Shown in pieces: positions 1 to 4,684 of a stretch of 7,070 nt of DNA (its first letter is position 1; each line of letters begins with the position of its first letter). A program made the position numbers and the translations under genes. The notes beneath the pieces were generated by a model that ran no database searches, had not been told where the DNA came from, and saw only the letters and a list, made by a program, of their open reading frames with translations. Origin of the DNA: a candidate division WWE3 bacterium CG22_combo_CG10-13_8_21_14_all_39_12 (GTDB lineage: Bacteria; Patescibacteriota; 4484-211; GCA-002791395); NCBI GenBank assembly GCA_002771355.1, contig PCSU01000083.1, positions 1-7,070 of the forward strand, in the 5' to 3' direction.

Positions 1-853
1 GACCTAATTCCTCTCGAATGCGCGTAAATAGACGACTACTCATACCAGAACCAAGCACTGTGTTTAATACATCAAGACTGTATCGTCGATCATCAAAACG
101 ACCAAACGTCGTGTATCCCAAGCATAGATGAGACTGAGCCGTTTCACTTTTCACCGTAAACACACGTGGACCAACAGGAGCAGATTCAAATTTTGAAGGT
201 CCATCAGTATTACTCGTGGTGCTCTCACCATAGGTATCGGTGATATGCTTCTCAAGTTGGGACAAATCCCCTCCTCCGGAAACCACCACAATAGTTCTAT
301 TAGGTGTGTAATTTGTTTCCACATATTTAATCATTTGTTCCCGTGTGAAGGAAGATACGTTCTCTTTAGTTCCAATAATTCGTCGTCCAATCGCATGACC
401 ATCCCACACGAACTCCACATATTCAGACATTATTTTTTGCATAGGATTGTCTTCGTACATATTGATCTCTTCAATTACATTCCCACGTTCAATCTCAAGA
501 TCATCTTTGGGAAATGTCATGTGCTGTGAGATATCGAGAATTACGTCGAGGACATTTTGGGCGAATTCAGGAGCTGATTTTGCCCAGTAGTAGGTATATT
601 CGTGACCAGTAGCAGCATTAGTAATTCCACCAATCGACTCAATATCGTTAATGATTTGATTACGTTTTGAACGTTTGGTGGTGCCTTTAAAAACGTTGTG
701 TTCTATAAAGTGTGAAATTCCCGACTCTTCGTCGGTTTCAAATCGTGACCCAACGCCAACAATAACCATAACAGTGGTTGAAGGAGATTCAGGCTTGGGA
801 ATAGAAATTATGCGAAGTCCATTAGGCAGAGTTGTTTTGTTAAACGCAGACAT
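1..853 (-). CDS. M16 family (insulinase-like) zinc metallopeptidase, N-terminal 284 residues
   Basis: The frame is open from an ATG at 853 to the left edge, so the C-terminal part is missing; bacterial M16 proteins of this type are usually about 410-430 aa. The inverted zinc motif HxxEH reads HFIEH at residues 48-52. The third ligand region, ERGNVIEEI near residues 122-130, places the ligand glutamate at about 129, giving the spacing of about 76 residues typical of M16. The N-terminal 'LPNGLRII' and the 'HAIGRRIIGTKENV' segment are also family-typical. Members are cytosolic or cell-associated peptidases that degrade peptides; the exact substrate cannot be told. No signal peptide is seen. The start is supported by an extended -10 box ending 7 nt upstream and no Shine-Dalgarno, suggesting a leaderless mRNA. 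Family assignment is firm. Confidence 0.93.
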   Translation of the reverse strand, partial: MSAFNKTTLPNGLRIISIPKPESPSTTVMVIVGVGSRFETDEESGISHFIEHNVFKGTTKRSKRNQIINDIESIGGITNAATGHEYTYYWAKSAPEFAQNVLDVILDISQHMTFPKDDLEIERGNVIEEINMYEDNPMQKIMSEYVEFVWDGHAIGRRIIGTKENVSSFTREQMIKYVETNYTPNRTIVVVSGGGDLSQLEKHITDTYGESTTSNTDGPSKFESAPVGPRVFTVKSETAQSHLCLGYTTFGRFDDRRYSLDVLNTVLGSGMSSRLFTRIREELG

Positions 854-860
854 CTAATCG

Positions 861-869
861 ATTATAACA
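861..869 (-). promoter_or_regulatory. Extended -10 (TGTTATAAT) for the M16 peptidase gene
   Basis: Read on the minus strand, TGT-TATAAT ends 7 nt before the ATG at 853, so transcription would begin at or next to the start codon. No convincing -35 box and no Shine-Dalgarno are present. A second TATAAT on the same strand at 880-885, with a weak TTGGAC 16 nt upstream, would give a roughly 20-nt leader, so two starts are possible. Confidence 0.6.
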
Positions 870-904
870 TCGATTCCTGATTATAGTAGAGACGTTTTGT
901 AGTC

Positions 905-950
905 CAAACCTAGACCTTCAAGGTCTAGGTGAACTTAAGGTCTAGGTTTG
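905..950. repeat. Inverted repeat between divergent promoters
   Basis: Bases 905-918 (CAAACCTAGACCTT) are the exact reverse complement of 937-950. A third, 11-bp copy of the arm lies at 920-930, which also forms a near-continuous dyad with 908-918. The arms flank the region where the -35 elements of the leftward M16 promoter and the rightward tRNA promoter should be. It could be an operator for both promoters or a cruciform; there is no U-tract to make it a terminator. Confidence 0.75.
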
Positions 951-966
951 ATTTCGTGGAATACGC

Positions 967-972
967 TATAAT
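967..972 (+). promoter_or_regulatory. -10 box (TATAAT) of tRNA-Leu
   Basis: A perfect TATAAT ends 9 nt before the mature tRNA 5' end. The -35 position falls on the end of the right arm of the inverted repeat (around 944-949, AGGTTT) and is a poor match to TTGACA. Confidence 0.6.
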
Positions 973-981
973 CAAGTTTAT

Positions 982-1069
982 GCCGGGGTGATGGAATTGG
1001 TAGACATGCGGGACTCAAAATCCCGTGCCCTTTAAAGGCGTGGGGGTTCGATTCCCCCCTCCGGCACCA
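982..1069 (+). tRNA. tRNA-Leu(CAA), CCA encoded
   Basis: A complete class II cloverleaf is visible. The acceptor stem is 982-988 paired with 1059-1065, all seven pairs formed with one G-U. The anticodon stem is 1009-1013 with 1021-1025, and the 7-base loop CTCAAAA gives anticodon CAA at 1016-1018, reading the leucine codon UUG. A long variable arm with a GCC/GGC stem around 1027-1039 is typical of tRNA-Leu. The T arm is 1042-1058 with loop TTCGATT. The discriminator is A1066, and CCA is encoded at 1067-1069. A terminator follows at once, so it is a single-gene transcript. The antisense frame across it gives the well-known spurious 'RRGESNPHAFKGHG' peptide, which is not a gene. Confidence 0.98.
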
Positions 1070-1070
1070 T

Positions 1071-1094
1071 AAAACTGCGTTAGCAGTTTTTCTT
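1071..1094 (+). terminator. Rho-independent terminator of tRNA-Leu
   Basis: AAAACTGC (1071-1078) and GCAGTTTT (1083-1090) form an 8-bp stem with a GTTA loop, followed by TCTT. It starts 2 nt after the tRNA CCA end. A near copy of its 3' half plus the following bases recurs at 1400-1420. Confidence 0.75.
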
Positions 1095-1114
1095 GAGTTT
1101 ACAGTAGTAAACTC
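1095..1114. repeat. Perfect 8-bp hairpin downstream of the tRNA terminator
   Basis: GAGTTTAC (1095-1102) and GTAAACTC (1107-1114) pair perfectly around the tetraloop AGTA. There is no U-tract after it. It is the first of a chain of hairpins between the tRNA and the next protein gene. Confidence 0.65.
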
Positions 1115-1123
1115 TACTTCCCT

Positions 1124-1162
1124 GATTTCCAAAATCGAACCGAATAACTAGTTTGTTATTCG
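1124..1162. repeat. Two-hairpin intergenic element, copy A
   Basis: A small GATTT/AAATC hairpin (1124-1136) is followed by GAAC and then an 8-bp hairpin CGAATAAC/GTTATTCG occupying exactly 22 nt (1141-1162). The same design, with the shared string AAAATCGAAC and another 22-nt hairpin of different sequence, lies at 4448-4485. The shared layout with covarying stems suggests a dispersed element of unknown function. Confidence 0.5.
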
Positions 1163-1167
1163 CGAAC

Positions 1168-1205
1168 TCGATTCCCTGCCTATTGGCAGAACCCCTCCGG
1201 CACCA
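1168..1205 (+). repeat. Interrupted second copy of the tRNA-Leu 3' end
   Basis: TCGATTCCC (1168-1176) equals tRNA positions 1048-1056, and CCCCTCCGGCACCA (1192-1205) equals tRNA positions 1056-1069. The blocks are in the same order but separated by 15 extra bases that form the hairpin CTGCC-TATT-GGCAG (1176-1189). No 5' half, D arm or anticodon arm is present, so it is not a functional tRNA. It may be a decayed tandem tRNA or an attachment-site scar; duplicated tRNA 3' ends are typical of integrase target sites, but no integrase gene is in the window. Confidence 0.7.
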
Positions 1206-1326
1206 CGCAAAAATCTTAGTGAATGTGAGCCTTAGGCGAAACATGAACTTAGAGTTTGCAGTGTCGCGCGATGTTGTATCCAACATTTTGCGCGAATTCA
1301 CCCCTTCCTACTCAAGATTCGCGTGG
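1203..1326 (+). other. Putative structured RNA (or structured DNA) segment, closed multi-stem fold
   Basis: Closing stem: CCACGC (1203-1208) pairs with GCGTGG (1321-1326), and AATCTT (1212-1217) pairs with AAGATT (1314-1319). Second stem: GTGAAT (1219-1224) pairs with ATTCAC (1296-1301). Inside lie GCC-TTA-GGC (1229-1237), AACT-TAG-AGTT (1246-1256) and a strong hairpin in which TCGCGC and ATGTTG (1264-1276) pair with CAACAT and GCGCGA (1281-1295). No motif of RNase P RNA, SRP RNA, tmRNA or a known riboswitch was recognised. No promoter is seen just upstream, so transcription is unproven. Strand is chosen from the weak plus-strand terminator downstream. Confidence 0.4.
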
Positions 1327-1336
1327 CACAGCCATT

Positions 1337-1380
1337 ACATTGCGGTAGCAATGTTTAGGAGTATTTGAGTACAAAACTCC
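1337..1380. repeat. Two further hairpins after the structured segment
   Basis: ACATTGC (1337-1343) and GCAATGT (1348-1354) form a 7-bp stem with loop GGTA. GGAGT plus TTTG (1358-1367) pairs with CAAA plus ACTCC (1372-1380) around an AGTA tetraloop with one bulged A. They continue the hairpin chain from 1071 and may be part of the same transcript. Confidence 0.5.
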
Positions 1381-1391
1381 ATATTACCGAC

Positions 1392-1420
1392 AGCTGTTTT
1401 AGCAGTTTTTTTGAGCTTAC
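1392..1420 (+). terminator. Weak terminator; near copy of the tRNA terminator tail
   Basis: AGCTG (1392-1396) can pair with CAGTT (1403-1407), including one G-U, and is followed by more Ts (a run of seven at 1406-1412). The stretch 1400-1420 matches 1081-1102 behind the tRNA with one substitution and one deletion, so the roughly 300 bp between is bracketed by near-direct repeats. Terminator strength is modest. Confidence 0.4.
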
Positions 1421-1444
1421 TACGCGTACACTACCCAAACCCTC

Positions 1445-1473
1445 TCGACACTATGGGGCTAATGTGGTATAAT
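1445..1473 (+). promoter_or_regulatory. Promoter of the small membrane-protein unit
   Basis: TCGACA (1445-1450, five of six to TTGACA), a 17-bp spacer and TATAAT (1468-1473) preceded by TGG, which makes an extended -10. This is the best promoter in the window. Transcription should begin near 1480, giving a leader of about 44 nt with a Shine-Dalgarno, unlike the other protein genes here. Confidence 0.75.
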
Positions 1474-1523
1474 TGTCGCACTTACGCTGTCTCGCGCATT
1501 AATAACCTAGAAAGGAAAAAACC

Positions 1524-1799
1524 ATGATTAGATCGGTAGTTAGCTGTATAGTTTTTGCTGGAGTTGCAAGTTTTGGACTCCAGGTGGCTGCCTTTTTTGG
1601 AGCGAACACCGGGGAAATCCTTGGTGATTTTATGCTCCAAGTGCTCCAAGTAATCGGTGGTCTTTTTACCGGCCAGGGAATTCCATCAGGCTACTTTGCC
1701 GATGCCATCAGTTCGAACCTGATGGGAATTGGCATTGGTTTTGGAATAATCCTCAGCGCATTAGCCGTTGGGGCATTTATTTTCAACGAACTCAAGTAA
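1524..1799 (+). CDS. Small hydrophobic membrane protein, 91 aa, unrecognised
   Basis: I do not recognise a family. The start is set by AAAGGA (1511-1516), 7 nt before the ATG. The protein has a hydrophobic N-terminal stretch (about residues 4-25) that could be a membrane segment or signal anchor, a mildly hydrophobic middle (about 32-48) with glycines, and a clear glycine-rich membrane segment at about 66-87 ending in FNELK. Charged residues are few. It shares a promoter with the next gene; its stop TAA is followed at once by that gene's AGGAG, so the two are translated together. Small size, a strong promoter and a dedicated terminator suggest an abundant small membrane protein; a structural or pilin-like subunit is possible but not shown. 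Confidence 0.7.
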   Translation: MIRSVVSCIVFAGVASFGLQVAAFFGANTGEILGDFMLQVLQVIGGLFTGQGIPSGYFADAISSNLMGIGIGFGIILSALAVGAFIFNELK

Positions 1800-1812
1800 A
1801 GGAGAAAACGAA

Positions 1813-2139
1813 ATGTCTCAAACCGAAACGTACGATCGATTTTCACTTCTCTCAGCAATCGTTGGGGTACTTGCCGTGATTTTGGGACTCTCCTTTGCGT
1901 ATGTCGCGACAAACATGGCAGGAGAAACACTGGTTCTCTTGCCATGGCAAGAAATTGTCAAGATGACTGTAATCAGCCTATTCTATGCGGGCATTGGACT
2001 GGGAATAATTTCCCTCATCATCAACAGAAAAAACGACTATTTGGTATTCGTAACCTATATGGGTATGCTCACGGCACCATTGTCAGCGGGAATCGGCCTC
2101 CTGGTCTGCTGGCTAGTATCGGCATTTTTCCCGTTTTAG
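1813..2139 (+). CDS. Small polytopic membrane protein, 108 aa, unrecognised
   Basis: I do not recognise a family. The ATG at 1813 is chosen because AGGAG (1800-1804) lies 8 nt upstream; an upstream TTG in the same frame at 1768 would overlap the preceding gene and lacks such a site. Three membrane segments are visible, at about residues 11-32, 51-70 and 77-104, with short polar links: MSQTETYDR at the N-terminus, an amphipathic GETLVLLPWQEIVK stretch, and the positive NRKND loop near 71-75. The stop is TAG. It is the second and last gene of a two-gene unit, 13 nt after the first stop and ahead of a strong terminator, so it probably acts with the 91-aa protein in the membrane. The gene is confident, the function unknown. 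Confidence 0.75.
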   Translation: MSQTETYDRFSLLSAIVGVLAVILGLSFAYVATNMAGETLVLLPWQEIVKMTVISLFYAGIGLGIISLIINRKNDYLVFVTYMGMLTAPLSAGIGLLVCWLVSAFFPF

Positions 2140-2163
2140 CCTCTCCTTCCTTCTCAATCAAAC

Positions 2164-2197
2164 AAAAAACCCGGCGCCATGTGACGTCGGGTTTTTT
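2164..2197 (+). terminator. Rho-independent terminator of the small membrane-protein unit
   Basis: A run of six As and CCCG (2170-2173) pairs with CGGG (2188-2191) and six Ts (2192-2197); the stem continues inwards through G-U, C-G and G-C pairs. It lies 24 nt after the TAG stop. The A-tract would let it act for leftward transcription too, though dnaB ends 250 bp further right. Confidence 0.9.
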
Positions 2198-2297
2198 ACT
2201 GCCCAAAATCCAACCAATCTCATCAAAAACCTGTATTTAAGTACCTAAATTTGCTGTTCTATAAGCAATGTCAACTCTGGATGTTGCCCGTCACCGG

Positions 2298-2357
2298 TAG
2301 ATTGTAGATTGTAGATTGTAGATTGTAGATTGTAGATTGTAGATTGTAGATTGTAGA
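2298..2357. repeat. Heptamer tandem array TAGATTG, 8.6 copies
   Basis: Eight perfect TAGATTG units (2298-2353) plus TAGA. The plus strand has TAG every 7 nt, hence in all three frames; the minus strand reads TACAATC repeatedly, which contains the TACAAT hexamer used as -10 before several genes here. It is perfect and so probably recently expanded. It lies in the 308-bp gene-free stretch between the second membrane-protein gene and the dnaB stop, where otherwise only the terminator and a second, degenerate array are seen. Confidence 0.95.
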
Positions 2358-2416
2358 AGATGGTGCGTTGTGATAGAAACCCTGTCAACCATTAATTTTA
2401 CCAAATCTTACATTTC

Positions 2417-2451
2417 TAATCACAAGTTACCAGTTACTAATTACACTTTAC
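2417..2451. repeat. Degenerate heptamer array at the dnaB stop codon
   Basis: Five consecutive 7-mers (TAATCAC, AAGTTAC, CAGTTAC, TAATTAC, ACTTTAC) share a TTAC or TCAC end in register. On the minus, dnaB-sense strand these read GTAANNN, and the first GTAA includes the dnaB TAA stop. It looks like an older, diverged relative of the perfect arrays at 2298 and 6999. Confidence 0.65.
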
Positions 2452-3776
2452 CCCTCCTGCCTTTTCTTCTCCATACTATAAAACCGTGTTTGTTCACCTT
2501 TAAAGATAAGATCAATTTCCCCGGTCGCGCCGTTTCGGTTTTTAGCTATCGTTAGTTTTACGTGATCAGGCCGCTGCTTTTCTTCATCAAGTGGGCGCCA
2601 TAAAAACATGGCTACATCAGCATCTTGCTCAATAGAACCACTATCCCTAAGGTCTGATAATTGTGGTCGTTGCTCCCCTCTTTGCTCCACCCCACGAGAA
2701 AGTTGTGATAGCGCCAACACTGGACATTTAAGCTCTCTAGCAATATTTTTTAACCCTTGAGAAATTTCGGCGACTTCTTGTACTCGATTCGTTAGATTTC
2801 GACTGACAGCAAGCTGTAAATAGTCAACCACAATTAACTTTACCCCGTGCTCCAACTGAAGCCGACGAGCTTTTGTTCGCATCTCTGAAATACTTATTCC
2901 CGGCGTATCATCAATATAAAAAGGCGCCTCAGCCAAAATTCCCATACTTTCGCCTAATTTACCAAAATCTTCTTCATTTAAATTTCCGGTTGTTATTTTC
3001 CATGAATCCACACCCGACTGGCTCGCCAACAACCGATTAACAAGCTCGTCTCGAGACATTTCAAGTGAGAAAAACCCCACTGGAACTTTTTGGTGAACTG
3101 CTGCATACTGACTTATGTTTAAAGCTAGTGAAGATTTTCCAACCGATGGACGAGCAGCCAATATGATAAGGCTTGAATCCTGAAGTCCTGATAATTTAGT
3201 ATCAATATCTCTAAACCCCGTTGGAACACCACGGACTCCAGTTTTGTTCTTTTTTAACTCCTCAAGTTTGTCAAAGCTTTCCATAAGCGTATCACGAATT
3301 GGCACAAAGGTTCGACTTAAATTCTCTTGACTAATTCCAAAAATTGCCTGCTCAGTTTCTTGTAATAGTTCACGTATTGACTTTGCTGTTTCATACGAAT
3401 CTTTTGTCATTTCACTCGCCGTTGAAATAAGAGTTCGACGAATCGCGTTTTCTTTAACAATTTCCGTATAACTTTCAATATTCGCCGACGAAGGCACCGC
3501 ATTAACCAAGTCAGCCAAATACGCCTCGCCACCAACCCCATCAAGATCTTTTGATTCCTTGAGTTCGTTTGCAACAGTTAAAACATCTGCTGGTTCGCGC
3601 CGTTCAAATAACGACATCATTGCTGCAAAGATTTTTTGATGAGAACCTCTATAAAACTGCTCTGGTTTGATTTTATCGCCAATTTTTATAATAGCTTCAG
3701 GATCAATAAGTAACGCTCCTAAAACAGCCTGCTCTGCCTCAATATTTTGTGGTGGAAGTTTGGGATCGGTTGCCAT
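2448..3776 (-). CDS. dnaB: Replicative DNA helicase DnaB
   Basis: The hexameric helicase that unwinds DNA ahead of the fork and recruits primase. The 442-aa length is normal for the family. The N-terminal domain (about 8-110) begins with the typical PPQNIEAEQAVLGALL. The RecA-like C-terminal domain carries Walker A ARPSVGKSS (208-216), the FFSLEMS segment with catalytic Glu239, Walker B LIVVDYLQL (314-322), LSQLSRGVEQR (356-366), DLRDSGSIEQDADV (375-388) and the arginine-finger region KNRNGATG (412-419). PSVGKS replaces the common PSMGKT, a mild variant. It lies 46 nt downstream of efp on the same strand, but a TGC-TACAAT extended -10 ends 7 nt before its ATG, with no Shine-Dalgarno, so it probably has its own leaderless transcript. 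No terminator is seen after the TAA stop, only a heptamer array. Confidence 0.98.
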   Translation of the reverse strand: MATDPKLPPQNIEAEQAVLGALLIDPEAIIKIGDKIKPEQFYRGSHQKIFAAMMSLFERREPADVLTVANELKESKDLDGVGGEAYLADLVNAVPSSANIESYTEIVKENAIRRTLISTASEMTKDSYETAKSIRELLQETEQAIFGISQENLSRTFVPIRDTLMESFDKLEELKKNKTGVRGVPTGFRDIDTKLSGLQDSSLIILAARPSVGKSSLALNISQYAAVHQKVPVGFFSLEMSRDELVNRLLASQSGVDSWKITTGNLNEEDFGKLGESMGILAEAPFYIDDTPGISISEMRTKARRLQLEHGVKLIVVDYLQLAVSRNLTNRVQEVAEISQGLKNIARELKCPVLALSQLSRGVEQRGEQRPQLSDLRDSGSIEQDADVAMFLWRPLDEEKQRPDHVKLTIAKNRNGATGEIDLIFKGEQTRFYSMEKKRQEG

Positions 3777-3783
3777 TACGCGT

Positions 3784-3792
3784 ATTGTAGCA
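3784..3792 (-). promoter_or_regulatory. Extended -10 (TGCTACAAT) of dnaB
   Basis: The hexamer TACAAT, preceded by TGC, ends 7 nt before the dnaB ATG. No clear -35 box and no Shine-Dalgarno. Transcription would start at the ATG. Confidence 0.6.
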
Positions 3793-3822
3793 CTCTTGAA
3801 ATCTAGAAATAATACGGAGCGA

Positions 3823-4413
3823 TTACCCGCTTACTACACGCTCACTATACTGACCAGTTTCAGTATTTACCTTTATAATATCGCCTACTTTAATGAAAAA
3901 CGGAGTGTTTACTACAGCGCCTGATTTAATGGTAACAGGTTTGGTACTACCTGCCGATGAGTCACCTTTATCGTTTGGTGGAGCTTCAACTACTTCGGCC
4001 TCAATAGTATTCGGAAGTGAGATCTCGTAAACCTGGGCCTTTTCAATATTCTCAGAACTAAGCAATGCTTTTACCATGAGACCTGAAACTAAAAAACCTC
4101 GTTTAGTAGAATCCACTACATCCTCTTGTAGAGTAAACCTCTTTTTTGTCTCAGGATCCGAGAATGTCAACTCGCCCTTACGTTGATCATGATATACAAA
4201 CTCGAGTGACACCGTAACTGTTGAACCTTCCTGAACACTTTCGCCACTTTTAAATGAAAATTCTTGGGTATTACCCGTTGCAACATTTTTAGCCTTAACA
4301 TTAACAATACCTTTTGCACGGGCGGTTTTATGGCGTCTAAATTCAACCACCTGAAACGTTGAACCGTTTTGTTCAAAAACTACACCTTGTCGTAAGCTAT
4401 TTGCATCAATCAT
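3823..4413 (-). CDS. efp: Translation elongation factor P, with arginine at the loop tip
   Basis: EF-P enters the ribosomal E site and promotes peptide-bond formation at proline runs. At 196 aa it has the usual three beta-barrel domains: domain I about 1-63, domain II about 66-125, and the OB-like C-terminal domain from about 128, with the typical FFIKVGDIIKVNTETGQY near 171-188 and SERV close to the end. The domain I loop reads FRRHKTARAKG (25-35). Counting from both the preceding Phe and the following K-x-K-N and TG puts Arg32 where B. subtilis and E. coli have the modified lysine; proteobacterial EarP-type EF-Ps also have arginine there. No modification-enzyme gene (epmA, earP, ymfI) is in the window. 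A TGG-TACAAT box ends 9 nt before the ATG; no Shine-Dalgarno. Confidence 0.96.
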   Translation of the reverse strand: MIDANSLRQGVVFEQNGSTFQVVEFRRHKTARAKGIVNVKAKNVATGNTQEFSFKSGESVQEGSTVTVSLEFVYHDQRKGELTFSDPETKKRFTLQEDVVDSTKRGFLVSGLMVKALLSSENIEKAQVYEISLPNTIEAEVVEAPPNDKGDSSAGSTKPVTIKSGAVVNTPFFIKVGDIIKVNTETGQYSERVVSG

Positions 4414-4422
4414 AGTGTGACT

Positions 4423-4431
4423 ATTGTACCA
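4423..4431 (-). promoter_or_regulatory. Extended -10 (TGGTACAAT) of efp
   Basis: The hexamer TACAAT with upstream TGG ends 9 nt before the efp ATG. No clear -35 and no Shine-Dalgarno, so the leader would be absent or only a few nucleotides. Confidence 0.55.
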
Positions 4432-4447
4432 AAAGAAGACTAGGTGA

Positions 4448-4485
4448 GATTCTAAAATCGAACGGAACGCAAAGTCTTGCGTTCC
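4448..4485. repeat. Two-hairpin intergenic element, copy B
   Basis: GATT-CTAA-AATC (4448-4459), then GAAC, then a perfect 9-bp hairpin GGAACGCAA/TTGCGTTCC with loop AGTC in 22 nt (4464-4485). It shares AAAATCGAAC and the hairpin length with copy A at 1124-1162. It lies in the 271-bp gap between the divergent efp and prmC. That gap also holds a 7-bp imperfect hairpin CCTGTCC/GGATAGG near 4570-4590, but no gene. Confidence 0.5.
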
Positions 4486-4671
4486 TGTAGAGTTAAGTGG
4501 CTCAAGGGAAAATGCTTGTTGAAATCACAAAAAATTCTAACTATCAACGGATCACTGAATCTTGAACTCGCCTGTCCTCCGGGATAGGGGGGTTTCAGAA
4601 TCCAAAAACAAAGATGCTAATTAAATTCAGCATGACACTACCCCTCTTTCATTATGTTTGAGAGTCAACGT

Positions 4672-4677
4672 TACAAT
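4672..4677 (+). promoter_or_regulatory. -10 box (TACAAT) of prmC
   Basis: TACAAT ends 7 nt before the ATG at 4685. No TG extension, no clear -35 and no Shine-Dalgarno. It supports ATG 4685 over the in-frame TTG at 4658, which lies upstream of this box. Confidence 0.55.
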
Positions 4678-4684
4678 AACAACC

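Noticed and set aside
245..857. Plus-strand frames across the left end (94 and 60 aa)
   Set aside because: They are antisense to the M16 peptidase, whose conserved motifs prove the minus strand is the coding one.
935..1132. 65-aa minus-strand frame with RRGESNPHAFKGHG
   Set aside because: It is the antisense of tRNA-Leu; this peptide is a familiar false gene call over leucine tRNAs.
1080..1301. 73-aa minus-strand frame ending near the tRNA downstream region
   Set aside because: It is antisense to the tRNA 3'-end copy and the hairpins; no Shine-Dalgarno, promoter or recognisable protein features.
1153..1368. 71-aa plus-strand frame starting with TTG
   Set aside because: It covers the structured segment, has no start signals, and its sequence is explained by the inverted repeats.
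1768..1812. TTG start for the second membrane protein
   Set aside because: It would overlap the preceding gene by about 30 nt and ignore the AGGAG placed 8 nt before the ATG at 1813.
2298..2357. CRISPR array
   Set aside because: The units are 7 bp with no spacers and no cas genes nearby; the same holds for the array at 6999.
4608..4640. ATGCT/AGCAT hairpin as a leftward terminator
   Set aside because: It has only a 5-bp stem, and no leftward gene lies to its right that would need one.
4658..4684. TTG start for prmC giving nine more residues
   Set aside because: It lies upstream of the TACAAT box and has no Shine-Dalgarno; the ATG at 4685 fits the spacing seen at the other genes.
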